64,000 nucleotides of DNA from JBJXGV01 sp046160485 (GCA_046160485.1 JBJXGV010000027.1:1-64000), one strand, 5' to 3'. Shown: positions 44,807-54,811, counted from the stretch's first letter. Program-made: numbers and translations. The notes: generated from the sequence alone by a model not told the origin.

Positions 44807-45317
44807 GTTTCGCCTCGAATGCCGTGCGGAGCTTCGCGTACGTTGCGGCAAGCCCCTCGGGAATCACCTTCGTCTGTCCGATGACGGGCATGAAGTTCGT
44901 GTCGCCATCCCAGCGCGGGACCATGTGGAAATGAATGTGCCCGACGATGCCGGCGCCCGCCACACGCCCGAGATTGACGCCGACGTTTGCGCCCTGCGGC
45001 CGCATCGTTTCGGCGAGGACGTCGCTCGAGAGCGCGAGCAGATCCATGATTTCGATGCGCTCGTCGCGCGTCAGCGCGCCGAACTCGCCGACGTGCCGGT
45101 ACGGACTCACCATCACGTGACCCGGGTTGTACGGAAACGCGTTGAGGATCACGAACGCCGTTTCGCCGCGCGCAAGGATCATGTTCTCCGCGCCGTCCGG
45201 CTCTTTCGGTTTCGCGCAGAAGATGCACCCGATCGAATCGGCGCGCTCGATGTACGCCATGCGCCACGACGACCAGAGCGTTTCGGCCCACGAATCCGGC
45301 TTCGATTTGCGCGTCAC
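44793..45317 (-). CDS. HIT-family nucleotide hydrolase/phosphorylase
   Basis: This 174-residue protein has the histidine-triad motif GHIHFHMVPRWDGDTNFMPV with preceding GANVGVNLGRVAGAGIV, and the N-terminal IGCIFCAKPKEPDG whose cysteines resemble the zinc site of several HIT proteins. ETAFVILNAFPYNPGHVMVS and YRHVGEFGALTRDERIEIMD are the classic Ap4A-phosphorylase/Fhit-like segments, so dinucleoside polyphosphates are the likely substrates. GTG 45317 overlaps the nucleotidyltransferase stop as GTGA. It is part of the tightly coupled panC-nucleotidyltransferase-HIT-LytR_C string. Confidence 0.92.
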   Translation of the reverse strand: MTRKSKPDSWAETLWSSWRMAYIERADSIGCIFCAKPKEPDGAENMILARGETAFVILNAFPYNPGHVMVSPYRHVGEFGALTRDERIEIMDLLALSSDVLAETMRPQGANVGVNLGRVAGAGIVGHIHFHMVPRWDGDTNFMPVIGQTKVIPEGLAATYAKLRTAFEAKRGVA

Positions 45318-46123
45318 GTTCCCCTCTTCCCCACCGCGCCTGAGCGGCGCTCGCGCAATAGCGCGTCCGCCTCGGCGAGGGCCTCGCGCGTGTTCACGCC
45401 GAGCGTCTCCTTGTAATCGCCGGCGACGACCGCTTCAACGCGCCGGCCGGCCGCGATAAGGATCGCGATCGTGTCGGTGAGGTAGTACTCGTTCTTCGCG
45501 TTGTCCGCGCGCAACCCGGCAAGAGCTTCGAGCAGATCTCGAGTTTCGAAGCAGTACGCCCCTGTATTGATCTCGTCAATCGCTTTCTCGGCCGGCGAGG
45601 CGTCGAGTTCCTCGCGGATCGACAGCACGTCGCCGTCCGGCGAGCGCACGATGCGGCCGTAGCCTGTCGGGTTCGGAAAGCGCGCGGAGAGAATCGTCGC
45701 GGCCGCGCCGGACGCGCTGTGCGCGCCGGCCAGACGCGAAAGCGTCCGGGCTTCGATGAGCGGCGTGTCGCCCGCGAGCACAAGGAGGCTTCCGGCGAAC
45801 TCTTCGAGGAGCGCGCGCGCGATCATGACGGCGTGGCCGGTGCCGAGGCGCTCGCGCTGATGCACGAATCGCACGTCGGGCGCCGCGACGGCCGCCTCGA
45901 CGCGCTCGGCGCCGTAGCCGACGACGACGATCTGCGACGCCGCGCCCGCGCCGCGCGCCGCGTCGAGAACCCACGCGAGCATCGGCCGGCCCATCGCCTC
46001 GTGAAGGACCTTCGGAAGATCGGATTTCATGCGTGTCCCTTCGCCGGCCGCGAGAACGAGCGACCAGAGGGACGCCGGCGCCGGCGTGCGCGAGGGCGCC
46101 GCGGCTGCCGCGCGCTCGCTCAC
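45314..46123 (-). CDS. Single-domain sugar-phosphate nucleotidyltransferase (GlmU N-domain-like)
   Basis: This 269-residue protein begins with GTG 46123 overlapping the panC stop (GTGA). It has the signature LVLAAGEGTRMKSDLPKVLH, then QRERLGTGHAVMIARALLEE, LLVLAGDTPLIEARTL, SARFPNPTGYGRIVRSPDGD and AIDEINTGAYCFE with LRADNAKNEYYLTDTIAILI. These are the UTP- and GlcNAc-1-P-binding motifs of the GlmU pyrophosphorylase domain. The left-handed beta-helix acetyltransferase half (about 200 residues in GlmU) is absent, so the protein probably makes a UDP-sugar only, and acetylation, if needed, must come from another enzyme. Confidence 0.9.
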   Translation of the reverse strand: MSERAAAAAPSRTPAPASLWSLVLAAGEGTRMKSDLPKVLHEAMGRPMLAWVLDAARGAGAASQIVVVGYGAERVEAAVAAPDVRFVHQRERLGTGHAVMIARALLEEFAGSLLVLAGDTPLIEARTLSRLAGAHSASGAAATILSARFPNPTGYGRIVRSPDGDVLSIREELDASPAEKAIDEINTGAYCFETRDLLEALAGLRADNAKNEYYLTDTIAILIAAGRRVEAVVAGDYKETLGVNTREALAEADALLRERRSGAVGKRGT

Positions 46124-46974
46124 GCCCCACCCGCGCGCAGGAGCATGTTGTCGATGAGCCGCGTCTTGCCGACACGCGCCGCAATCAAGAGGAGCGCCTC
46201 GCGATCCACGAGCCCCACGAGCGCGAAGGTCGCGGGATCGACGAGCGCCACGTAATCGAGCACGACGCCTCCGTCGCGCCCGAGCCGCTCGAGCACGATC
46301 TCGCGCAGCGTGACGGCGCTCCGCTCGCCGCGGCGGCATGCGTCGCGCGCGTCGCCGAGCGAGGCGGGAATGCGAAGCGCGGCGCTCCGCTCCTCCGCCG
46401 AGAGGTAGACGTTGCGGCTGCTCATCGCGAGGCCGTCGGGGTCGCGCACCGTCGGCAGCCCGACGACTTCGATCGGCAAATGCAGGTCGCGCACCATTCG
46501 GCGTATGACGGCGAGTTGCTGCGCGTCCTTCTCGCCGAAGTAGGCCGTGTGCGGCGCGACGAGATGGAACAACTTCAGCACGACGGTTGCGACTCCGCGA
46601 AAATGCCCGGGCCGCGAGGAGCCTTCGAGAATCGCGCCGAGACTTCCAACGTCGACGCTCGTCGAGAATCCCGCGGGGTAGATTTCGTCGGCATCCGGCG
46701 CGAAGAGAAGGTCCGCGCCCGCTTCCTCGGCAAGCGCCGCGTCGCGTTCGATGTCGCGCGGGTAGCTCGTGAAGTCTTCGCTCGGACCGAATTGTTTCGG
46801 ATTGACGAAAATGCTCGCGACGACGAAGTCCCCGCGCGAGCGCGATTCGCGCAGGAGCGACACGTGCCCCGCGTGAAGCGCTCCCATTGTCGGCACGAAG
46901 CCGACACGCCGCGCGTCCTCGCGCACGCGCGCAAGCGTCGGCAAGAGGTCGCCGATCTGGCGAACGCGCTTCAT
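46120..46974 (-). CDS. panC: Pantoate-beta-alanine ligase (pantothenate synthetase)
   Basis: This 284-residue enzyme uses ATP to join pantoate and beta-alanine. The start ATG 46974 lies just after the panB stop; a further in-frame start 25 codons upstream would overlap panB and add a non-conserved stretch. Motifs: RRVGFVPTMGALHAGHVSLL (HxGH nucleotide site), ASIFVNPKQFGPSEDFTSYP, ADLLFAPDADEIYPAGF, SSRPGHFRGVATVVLKLFHL, TAYFGEKDAQQLAVIRRMVR and GLAMSSRNVYLSAEER. It is adjacent to panB as in many genomes. It is coupled downstream to the nucleotidyltransferase. Confidence 0.97.
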   Translation of the reverse strand: MKRVRQIGDLLPTLARVREDARRVGFVPTMGALHAGHVSLLRESRSRGDFVVASIFVNPKQFGPSEDFTSYPRDIERDAALAEEAGADLLFAPDADEIYPAGFSTSVDVGSLGAILEGSSRPGHFRGVATVVLKLFHLVAPHTAYFGEKDAQQLAVIRRMVRDLHLPIEVVGLPTVRDPDGLAMSSRNVYLSAEERSAALRIPASLGDARDACRRGERSAVTLREIVLERLGRDGGVVLDYVALVDPATFALVGLVDREALLLIAARVGKTRLIDNMLLRAGGA

Positions 46975-46987
46975 CACGATCGGCAAC

Positions 46988-47827
46988 TCATGCGGGGTCG
47001 GCGGGCTCGTCTTCGTACGAGTGGTTCGCGTCGGGAAACGCGCCTTCACGAACCTCGCGCGCGAATTCCGCGGTCGCCTTCGTGAGCGAATCCCCCAGCT
47101 CGCCGTAGCGCTTCACGAAGCGCGGAGTGAAATCATTGAAGAGCCCGACCAGGTCGTGGAGCACGAGGACCTGGCCGTCGCACTGCGGACCCGCGCCGAT
47201 ACCGATCGTCGGAATCCCGACCTTGCTCGTGATCTCCTCGGCGACCTTCGTCGGCACGCACTCGAGCACGATCGCGAACGCGCCGGCGTCCTCGAGCGCG
47301 ATCGCGTCGGCGACGAGCCGCTCGGCGCCTTTCGCGGAGCGGCCCAACACGCGCGGCCCGCCGAAGCGAAGAATCGACTGCGGCGTGAAACCGATGTGGC
47401 CGACGACGGGGATCCCCGCGCGCACGATCGCCAGAACGGCCGGCGCCATCTCGCGCCCGCCCTCGAGCTTCACCGCCGACGCACCGCCGCGCTGCACGAG
47501 CCGCCCCGCGTTGCGCACCGCGGAAACCTCGTCGGTTTGGTACGAGAGAAACGGAAGATCCGCGATCACGAGCGCCCGCGTCTTCGCGCGCACGACCGCC
47601 GCGGTGTGATGGACCATGTCCGCCATCGTCACGGCGATCGTGTCCTTGTAGCCGAGGACGACGACGCCGAGCGAATCGCCGACGAGGATCGTGTCGACGC
47701 CGGCCGCATCGACCGCCTTCGCCGTCGGGTAATCGTACGCCGTCACCATGACGATCTTGTCGCCGCTCCGCTTCATGCGACGCAGATCGGTGACGCTCAG
47801 CTTCGCGCTCGCGGACGTGGCGGTCAT
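46988..47827 (-). CDS. panB: 3-methyl-2-oxobutanoate hydroxymethyltransferase
   Basis: This 279-residue enzyme is the first committed step of pantothenate synthesis (ketopantoate formation with methylene-THF). It shows KIVMVTAYDYPTAKAVDAAG, DTILVGDSLGVVVLGYKDTI, VIADLPFLSYQTDEVSAVRN, GGASAVKLEGGREMAPAVLA, PVVGHIGFTPQSI, and VPTKVAEEITSKVGIPTIGI with GAGPQCDGQVLVLHDLVGL. The metal-binding Asp and catalytic Glu sites are present. The start has AAGGAAGAG upstream. It follows the deoxynucleoside kinase gene by 48 bp and precedes panC by 13 bp. Confidence 0.97.
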   Translation of the reverse strand: MTATSASAKLSVTDLRRMKRSGDKIVMVTAYDYPTAKAVDAAGVDTILVGDSLGVVVLGYKDTIAVTMADMVHHTAAVVRAKTRALVIADLPFLSYQTDEVSAVRNAGRLVQRGGASAVKLEGGREMAPAVLAIVRAGIPVVGHIGFTPQSILRFGGPRVLGRSAKGAERLVADAIALEDAGAFAIVLECVPTKVAEEITSKVGIPTIGIGAGPQCDGQVLVLHDLVGLFNDFTPRFVKRYGELGDSLTKATAEFAREVREGAFPDANHSYEDEPADPA

Positions 47828-47875
47828 CTCACTCTTCCTTTCGCGGCGTCGCCGTCATGCGCGGCATCCTGCATG

Positions 47876-48520
47876 TCATTTCGCTCCGGACTTGAGGCTG
47901 AAGTGCGTGGTCCCCGGGCGAATCGATTCGATCGCGGCGACGAGCTTCTCGACCTGATCGGGCCGGTGGAGGAAGTCGACCTCCATCGCGTTGACGATCA
48001 AGAGCGGCGTCTCGTCGTAGTGCGCGAAAAAGTAGTTGTACGCGGTGTTGAGCACGTCGATGTAGTCGCGCGGCATTCCCTTTTCGAAGTTGCGGCCGCG
48101 GCTCTTGATTCGCTCCATAAGAAACTCGGTGTTCGCCTGCAAGTAGACGACAGCCTCCGGCCGCGGAATCTCCTTCTCGATGATCACGACGAGGCGATCG
48201 TAGAGCGAGAGTTCCTTGTCGGAGAGATTGAGGTTCGCGAAGATCTTGTCCTTCGCGAAAATGTAGTCGCTCACGACGCGGGTCGAAAAAAGATCGCGCT
48301 GCATGAGCTTCTGCTGCTGGCGAAAGCGCGAGAGGAGAAAGAAGATTTGCGTCTGGAACGCGTAGCCGCGCATGTCGCCGTAGAACTCTTCGAGGAACGG
48401 GTTCTCCTCGACTTCTTCGAGCACGAGACGCGATCCGAGACGCTCCGCGAGGAGTCCCGAGAGACTCGTCTTGCCGGCGCCGATCACACCTTCGATCGCG
48501 ATGTAGCTCTTCTCGGACAT
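47876..48520 (-). CDS. Deoxynucleoside kinase (deoxyadenosine/deoxyguanosine kinase family)
   Basis: This 214-residue protein has a P-loop in YIAIEGVIGAGKTSLSGLLA, an ERS-less variant of the LID with FEKGMPRDYIDVLNTAYNYF, and substrate-side motifs LVLEEVEENPFLEEFYGDMR and YAFQTQIFFLLSRFRQQQKL, FSTRVVSDYIFAKDKIFANL. These are typical of bacterial dNK/dGK salvage kinases (about 210-220 residues). ATG 48520 overlaps the folK stop (TGATG), so it is the second gene of the folK-dNK-panBC operon, a pairing (folK with a dNK) seen in several phyla. Confidence 0.92.
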   Translation of the reverse strand: MSEKSYIAIEGVIGAGKTSLSGLLAERLGSRLVLEEVEENPFLEEFYGDMRGYAFQTQIFFLLSRFRQQQKLMQRDLFSTRVVSDYIFAKDKIFANLNLSDKELSLYDRLVVIIEKEIPRPEAVVYLQANTEFLMERIKSRGRNFEKGMPRDYIDVLNTAYNYFFAHYDETPLLIVNAMEVDFLHRPDQVEKLVAAIESIRPGTTHFSLKSGAK

Positions 48521-49113
48521 CACCCGCGCTCCCCTGGCCCTCGACGCGCGTAGAGTAGCACACGCAGCGGATCGGTGAGAGCGTTCAAGTGCTGCGCGAC
48601 GGTGAGGCCGGTACCCGGGATCAAGAGTGCGGGCGCGATCTCGGCGAGAGGCTCGAGCACGAAGCGGCGCGCCGTAAGCCCGGGATGCGGAATCGTGAGG
48701 CGTTCGGTCCGCAGCACAGTGGCGCCGTGCAGAAGGATGTCGATGTCGATCTCGCGCGGCGCCCAGCGCTCGCGCGCCGCGTCGCGGCCGAGAGCGATCT
48801 CGACGGCTTGCGTGCGCAGGAGAAGCTCCTCGGGTGCGAGGTCCGAATCCGCTTCGAGGACGCGATTGAGATACCACGGCGTCGGCACCGCGGAGCCCGG
48901 GCACTCTTCGGCGAGCGGCTCGGTTTCGTAGAACGACGAGACGTTCCGGATCTGAATCGCGCCCGTCGATTCGAGCTGTGCCGCGGCGAGATCGAGCGTG
49001 CGCGCGCGATCGCCGAGGTTCGCTCCGAACGCGAGATAGACGAGAGTCCGTCCGGGCGGCGTCCGTGTCCGCGCGGCAAGCGCGACGCGGTCTTCAGGAT
49101 TGAGGCTGAGCAC
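48520..49113 (-). CDS. folK: 2-amino-4-hydroxy-6-hydroxymethyldihydropteridine pyrophosphokinase
   Basis: This 197-residue enzyme transfers pyrophosphate from ATP in folate synthesis. Motifs: TLVYLAFGANLGDRARTLDL, VSSFYETEPLAEECPG, PTPWYLNRVLEADSDLAPEE, LGRDAARERWAPREIDIDIL (Mg-binding DIDIL) and LTIPHPGLTARRFVLEPLAE. Length is slightly above E. coli FolK (159) because of about 25 extra N-terminal residues; GTG 49113 is the first possible start, but a start nearer TLVYLAF cannot be excluded. It is first in the operon with the deoxynucleoside kinase and panBC, coupling folate and pantothenate biosynthesis. Confidence 0.95.
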   Translation of the reverse strand: MLSLNPEDRVALAARTRTPPGRTLVYLAFGANLGDRARTLDLAAAQLESTGAIQIRNVSSFYETEPLAEECPGSAVPTPWYLNRVLEADSDLAPEELLLRTQAVEIALGRDAARERWAPREIDIDILLHGATVLRTERLTIPHPGLTARRFVLEPLAEIAPALLIPGTGLTVAQHLNALTDPLRVLLYARRGPGERG

Positions 49114-49129
49114 GCGCGGATGCTACACT
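49100..49129 (+). promoter_or_regulatory. Promoter candidate for the secreted sugar-dehydrogenase-like gene
   Basis: TTGAGG (49100-49105), 18 bp, TACACT (49124-49129), in the context GCTACACT. The -35 overlaps the 5' end of divergent folK. The predicted leader of about 73 nt contains GAGAGGA ahead of ATG 49209. Confidence 0.4.
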
Positions 49130-49208
49130 AGCGCGCGCTCCCGCCCAACCGTCCGCCTCGCGCGCACCCGCGAGCGTGCGAATCCGCCAATCTCGAGAGG
49201 AATTCCAG

Positions 49209-50690
49209 ATGCTGAAATATTTGCTTCTTTCTTTGTTGTGTCTCGCGATCTGCCTTTGCCCCCTCGCGCTCGAGGTGCAGCTCGCCGCGGCCACGCCGCT
49301 GACGACGTCGCTCGTCGTCTCGGGGATCGCGAAGCCGTCGTTCGTCACGGCGCCCGTCGGAGACACATCGCGACTCTTCATCAACGAACTCGACTCCGGG
49401 AAGATCCGAATCGTGAAGAATGGCGCGCTCCTGCCGACGCCGTTTCTCCACATCACCGACGTGAACCCGGGCAATGAGCGCGGGCTTCTTGGCCTGGCGT
49501 TTCATCCGAACTACGCGGCGAACGGATTCTTTTACGTCGCGTACACGCCGCCGGGCGGAATCAGCGTCATCAAGCGCTACACGGTGTCCGCCAACCCCGA
49601 CATCGCCGACACCACCACCGTGGCGACGATCGTCACGTTCGTGTTTCCGCAGGGAAATCATGTCGGCGGCTGGATCGGATTCGGACCGGACGGCTACCTC
49701 TACATCGCGAAGGGCGACGCGACGACACCGGCGAACGCGCAGGCCGATTTCTCGCCGTACGGCAAAATCCTGCGCATCGATGTCAACGGCGCGTTCCCCT
49801 ACACGGCGCCGCCGTCGAATCCGTACTTCGGATCACCGCCTCCGAAAAACCTTATCTGGTCGCGCGGATTTCGAAATCCGTGGCGCTGCTCGTTCGATCG
49901 CGGCACGGGCGACTTCTACATGGGCGACGTCGGCGAGTCGAGCTGGGAGGAGATCAACTACCAGCCCGCGGCGAGCGCGGGCGGCGAGAACTACGGCTGG
50001 CCGCGCTTTCAAGGCAACGCGCTCTGGGATTGCCCCGACCCGTGCGACTCCTCGGGGCTCACGCCGCCGCTCATCGCGATCGGCCACTCGCCCACGCCGC
50101 CGAACTTCTGCTCCGTCACGGGCGGCTACGTCTACCGCGGCAGCGCGATCCCCGATCTGCAAGGGACGTACTTCTACGGTGACTACTGCTCGGGAAAAAT
50201 CTACTCGACTCGCGTCGTCGGCGGCGTCGCGACGGAGATCACCGATCGCACCGCGGAACTCGCGCCGGGCGGCGGCCTCGCGATCACGCTCCTCACATCG
50301 TTCGGTGAAGACGCGAGCGGTGAGCTTTACGTCTGCGATTTCATTGGCGGCGAAGTCTTCAAGATCGTCGCGGACGTGACGGCTGTGGACGACCCTACGA
50401 ACGACGGCCGCCCGACGATCGTGCTCGATCGCCCCGCGCCGAATCCGAGCGCGGCCGGATTCTCGTTCCGTGTGTCGCTGCCGAGCGAAACGCACGGGCG
50501 CGTGCGCGTCTTCGACACGAGCGGACGGTTGATTCGCACGCTCGTCGACGGCGGATTGCGCGCGGGCCTCACGTCCCTCCAGTGGGACGCGCGCGACGCA
50601 ACCGGGGCGCCCGTCTCGGGAGGCGTCTACTTCTTGCGCGTCGACGCCGGTGCGCTGTCGCGGACGGAGAAGCTCGCCGTGATCCGATAG
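49209..50690 (+). CDS. Secreted glucose/sorbosone-dehydrogenase-like propeller protein with C-terminal sorting-like domain
   Basis: This is a 493-residue protein. ATG 49209 has GAGAGGA upstream and starts a signal peptide (LKYLLLSLLCLAICLCPLAL). The propeller of the PQQ-dependent sugar dehydrogenase superfamily shows NERGLLGLAFHPNYAANGFF, NHVGGWIGFGPDGYLYIAKG, KILRIDVNGAFPYTAPPSNP, WSRGFRNPWRCSFDRGTGDF, MGDVGESSWEEINYQPA and GGENYGWPRFQG, matching the family's Gly/His/Arg pattern. The last 85 residues are the FlgD/type IX-like domain (DRPAPNPSAAGFSFRVSL, VRVFDTSGRLIRTLVDG, VSGGVYFLRVDAG, KLAVIR). Whether PQQ or sugar is really bound is unknown. It is likely exported by the same route as the M6 and C25 proteins. 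Confidence 0.88.
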   Translation: MLKYLLLSLLCLAICLCPLALEVQLAAATPLTTSLVVSGIAKPSFVTAPVGDTSRLFINELDSGKIRIVKNGALLPTPFLHITDVNPGNERGLLGLAFHPNYAANGFFYVAYTPPGGISVIKRYTVSANPDIADTTTVATIVTFVFPQGNHVGGWIGFGPDGYLYIAKGDATTPANAQADFSPYGKILRIDVNGAFPYTAPPSNPYFGSPPPKNLIWSRGFRNPWRCSFDRGTGDFYMGDVGESSWEEINYQPAASAGGENYGWPRFQGNALWDCPDPCDSSGLTPPLIAIGHSPTPPNFCSVTGGYVYRGSAIPDLQGTYFYGDYCSGKIYSTRVVGGVATEITDRTAELAPGGGLAITLLTSFGEDASGELYVCDFIGGEVFKIVADVTAVDDPTNDGRPTIVLDRPAPNPSAAGFSFRVSLPSETHGRVRVFDTSGRLIRTLVDGGLRAGLTSLQWDARDATGAPVSGGVYFLRVDAGALSRTEKLAVIR

Positions 50691-50716
50691 ACGCGCCGCG
50701 GGCGAGTCGCTACTCT
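50688..50716 (+). promoter_or_regulatory. Promoter candidate for a second leaderless mRNA
   Basis: TAGACG (50688-50693) overlaps the stop codon of the preceding gene; 17 bp later TACTCT (50711-50716) follows, then exactly seven bases to ATG 50724. The geometry is the same as at 29654-29690. No ribosome site precedes the ATG. Confidence 0.35.
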
Positions 50717-50723
50717 CGCGCGC

Positions 50724-52019
50724 ATGAGTTCGGCGACCCCCGTCCTGCGCCCGCTTCGCTTCTGCCACATCACGACGTTTTTCCCGCCGCACAATTTCGG
50801 AGGCGACGGGATTTTCGTGCATCGCCTCGCGGGGGAACTTGCGGCACGCGGCCACACGGTCGAGGTGATTCACGATGCCGATGCGTTCGCGCTCCTGAAT
50901 CGCGGCGAGCCCGCGCCGGTTGCCGCGCCGACGGGCGTCGTCGTTCACACGTTGCGCAGCCGCTTCGGCGCGCTCTCACCGCTCATCACGCAGCAACTCG
51001 GCGTCCCAGGACTGAAAGCGCGACGCATCCGCCAGATCCTCGCCGCGGGGAATTTCGACGTCATTCATTTTCATAACGTCTCGCTCGTCGGCGGCCCCGG
51101 CGTGCTCGCGTACGGCAATGCCGTGAAGCTCTACTCGATGCACGAACACTGGCTCGTCTGCCCGATGCACGTGTTGTGGCGTTACGATCGCGAAGTCTGC
51201 CCGAAGAAGGAGTGTCTTCGATGTCAGATTCACGGGCGGCGGCCGCCGCAGTGGTGGCGATACACGGGGCTTTTGAAGAAATCGCTCCGGCACGTCGATC
51301 TCTTCCTCGCCGGCTCCGAATTTACGCGCGCGCGCCATCTGCAAGAGTTGGACATTCCGATCGCGAAGAATCAGAGCGCGTACTTCTTGCCGAACGACGG
51401 CGCCGCGGCCGCGCCAGTGATACCGCACACCCGCGCGCGCCCGTATTTTCTCTTCGTCGGCCGGCTCGAAAAGATCAAAGGGCTCCAGAACGTGATCCCG
51501 CTGTTTCGAGACGAGCGCGGCGCTGATCTTCTCGTGGCGGGCGACGGCGAGTACGCGGAGCCGCTGCGTGCGCTCGCGGCAAGCATTCCCTCGGTGCACT
51601 TTCTCGGACGCCGACCGTACGACGAGCTGCGCGCGCTCTACGCGGGCGCGGCAGCCGTCATCGTGCCGTCGCTCTGCGTCGAGACGTTCGGGCTCATCAT
51701 CATGGAGGCGTACGCGCACGGGACGCCGGTGATCGTCAATCGCGTCGGCGCGCCGCCGGAGATCGTCGAAGAGACGGGCGGCGGAATCGTGTACGACGAT
51801 TCGCGCCAACTCGGCGAGGCGATGCGCGCGCTACTCGACGCGCCAGAGCAGCGCGCGCGCCTCGGCGCGAACGCGCTGGCCGCGTTTCGCGCGCGGTGGA
51901 CGCCCGGCGCGCACCTCGCTTACTACTTCGCGGCGATCCGCGACGCCGCGCGCGCGAAGGGAAAGACGGACGTTGCCGACCGCGCCAACGTCGCCGCTCA
52001 CGAGGCCAGCAACGCGTAA
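50724..52019 (+). CDS. Glycosyltransferase family 4 (GT-B)
   Basis: This 431-residue cytosolic enzyme has an N-terminal acceptor domain (RFCHITTFFPPHNFGGDGIF, VHRLAGELAARGHTVEVIHD, NFDVIHFHNVSLVGGPGVLA) and a C-terminal donor domain: PYFLFVGRLEKIKGLQNVIP, VHFLGRRPYDELRALYAGAA, and VPSLCVETFGLIIMEAYAHG with the E-x7-E motif, then TPVIVNRVGAPPEIVEETGG. A Cys-rich insertion (HWLVCPMHVLWRYDREVCPK, then ECLRCQIHGR) is common in a subset of GT4 enzymes. Substrates are unknown; envelope polysaccharide is likely. It is probably translated from a leaderless message. It converges on groEL, with a stem-loop at 52045-52066 between them. Confidence 0.9.
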   Translation: MSSATPVLRPLRFCHITTFFPPHNFGGDGIFVHRLAGELAARGHTVEVIHDADAFALLNRGEPAPVAAPTGVVVHTLRSRFGALSPLITQQLGVPGLKARRIRQILAAGNFDVIHFHNVSLVGGPGVLAYGNAVKLYSMHEHWLVCPMHVLWRYDREVCPKKECLRCQIHGRRPPQWWRYTGLLKKSLRHVDLFLAGSEFTRARHLQELDIPIAKNQSAYFLPNDGAAAAPVIPHTRARPYFLFVGRLEKIKGLQNVIPLFRDERGADLLVAGDGEYAEPLRALAASIPSVHFLGRRPYDELRALYAGAAAVIVPSLCVETFGLIIMEAYAHGTPVIVNRVGAPPEIVEETGGGIVYDDSRQLGEAMRALLDAPEQRARLGANALAAFRARWTPGAHLAYYFAAIRDAARAKGKTDVADRANVAAHEASNA

Positions 52020-52044
52020 CGAATGCGCCGGAAACTCCGCGCGC

Positions 52045-52066
52045 CGAGTCGAACGCTTCCGACTCG
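52045..52066. terminator. Stem-loop between convergent GT4 gene and groEL
   Basis: CGAGTCG (52045-52051) pairs perfectly with CGACTCG (52060-52066) over an 8-nt loop. It sits 26 bp after the GT4 stop and 4 bp from the groEL stop, in the only gap between two convergent genes. There is no T-tract, so it is a plausible bidirectional terminator or 3' stabilising hairpin rather than a canonical one. Confidence 0.4.
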
Positions 52067-52070
52067 AAGT

Positions 52071-53780
<1,710 letters not shown>

Positions 53781-53842
53781 TCCCTCTCCTTCAGGTCAGT
53801 CGTTCAGATTGCGTGAATGTCGTCGCGGAATGCGCGGTCAAG

Positions 53843-54142
53843 CTAGATAACGGCGAGGATGTCGCTTTCGCGCAGCATCAAGTATTTCTCATCGCCGAGG
53901 CTCACCTCGTTGCCGGAATACTTGCCGTAGAGGACGCGATCGCCGCGCTTCACCTCGAGAGGCGAGTACTGGCCCGACTTGAGAAGCCGCCCCGGTCCGA
54001 TCGAAACGATCTCCCCTTCCTGGGGCTTCTCCTTCGCCGAGTCGGGGATGATGATGGATCCGTGGCGCTGCTCTTTTTCCTCGAGCACGCGAATGATGAC
54101 GCGATCGCCGAGAGGACGAATCTTCGGTTCGGCGGATGACAT
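53843..54142 (-). CDS. groES: 10-kDa co-chaperonin GroES
   Basis: This 99-residue lid protein shows KIRPLGDRVIIRVLEEKEQR, a mobile-loop region GSIIIPDSAKEKPQEGEIVS, and YGKYSGNEVSLGDEKYLMLR ending ESDILAVI, all typical of GroES. The ATG has AAGGGGG seven bases upstream. A GATACT hexamer on the minus strand (54191-54186) is the only -10-like element seen in the 255-bp gap 54143-54397 that separates it from the divergent VOC gene, and its -35 is unconvincing. A TACAAT hexamer on the plus strand at 54358-54363 may be the -10 of the VOC gene. Confidence 0.98.
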   Translation of the reverse strand: MSSAEPKIRPLGDRVIIRVLEEKEQRHGSIIIPDSAKEKPQEGEIVSIGPGRLLKSGQYSPLEVKRGDRVLYGKYSGNEVSLGDEKYLMLRESDILAVI

Positions 54143-54397
54143 TGTCGTTCCCCCTTCCGCGCGGCGATTGCCGCCGCGCCCGTGCAGTATCGAATCGATT
54201 GAGTGTTGTCGCCGCCGCGGCCAAGATGCGCTCGTGCGGCGCCGCGGCGAATGACGAGGTTGTCTTCACGCTACGCCCCGAAGACGCGGTCGAGATTAGG
54301 CAAGCGCACGAGGGCGTTCAAGCGGCAAATCTCGACGACGGCCCGCGCGGCGCGCGCTACAATGCCGGGCCGAGCCGTTGCCGCGAGGAGGTGCCCA

Positions 54398-54811
54398 GTG
54401 GCCTTTCAGGTCAAATGCATAGATCACGTCGAGATTTTCGTGCGCGACATCGACGCGTCCGAACGATGGTATCGCGAAACGCTCGGATTGCGCCGGGGCG
54501 TGTCGTGGTCGCCGGAGCCGGTGATGATCGGCCGCGGCGGAACGAAGCTCGCGCTCTTCCGCGCCCCGCGAGGCTCGCGGCCACTCGACACGCGCGCGCA
54601 TCGCGCCTCGACGCGATGCGTCAGCATTCACCGCGTCGCGTTCCTGACGGATCGCAGAGGTTTCGACATGGTGCAGAAACGCCTGAGCGCGAGAGCGATC
54701 GCATTCCGCGGACCGATCGATCACGGTGCGACGCGATCGATCTACTTTCATGACCCCGACGGAATCCTCCTCGAGATTACGCACCCGGTGCGCGGAGGCC
54801 GCCCGCGTTGA
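54398..54811 (+). CDS. VOC-superfamily (glyoxalase/dioxygenase-like) protein
   Basis: This is a 137-residue protein. GTG 54398 has GAGGAGG six bases upstream. It shows the paired beta-alpha-beta-beta-beta modules: FQVKCIDHVEIFVRDIDASE, RWYRETLGLRRGVSW, VSIHRVAFLTDRRGFDMVQK, RSIYFHDPDGILLEITHP. Possible metal ligands are the two His (DHVEIF, HRVAF) and the final Glu (LLEITHP), as in many VOC metalloenzymes. The substrate cannot be told; glyoxalase, fosfomycin-resistance-like or ring-cleaving roles all share this fold. The stop overlaps the next gene's ATG (TGATG). Confidence 0.88.
   Translation: MAFQVKCIDHVEIFVRDIDASERWYRETLGLRRGVSWSPEPVMIGRGGTKLALFRAPRGSRPLDTRAHRASTRCVSIHRVAFLTDRRGFDMVQKRLSARAIAFRGPIDHGATRSIYFHDPDGILLEITHPVRGGRPR

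Noticed and set aside
54143..54397. CIRCE operator or sigma-32 promoter in front of groES
   Set aside because: No TTAGCACTC-N9-GAGTGCTAA or CTTGAA/CCCCAT pair is present; only scattered half-like bases (GAGTGTT) were found.
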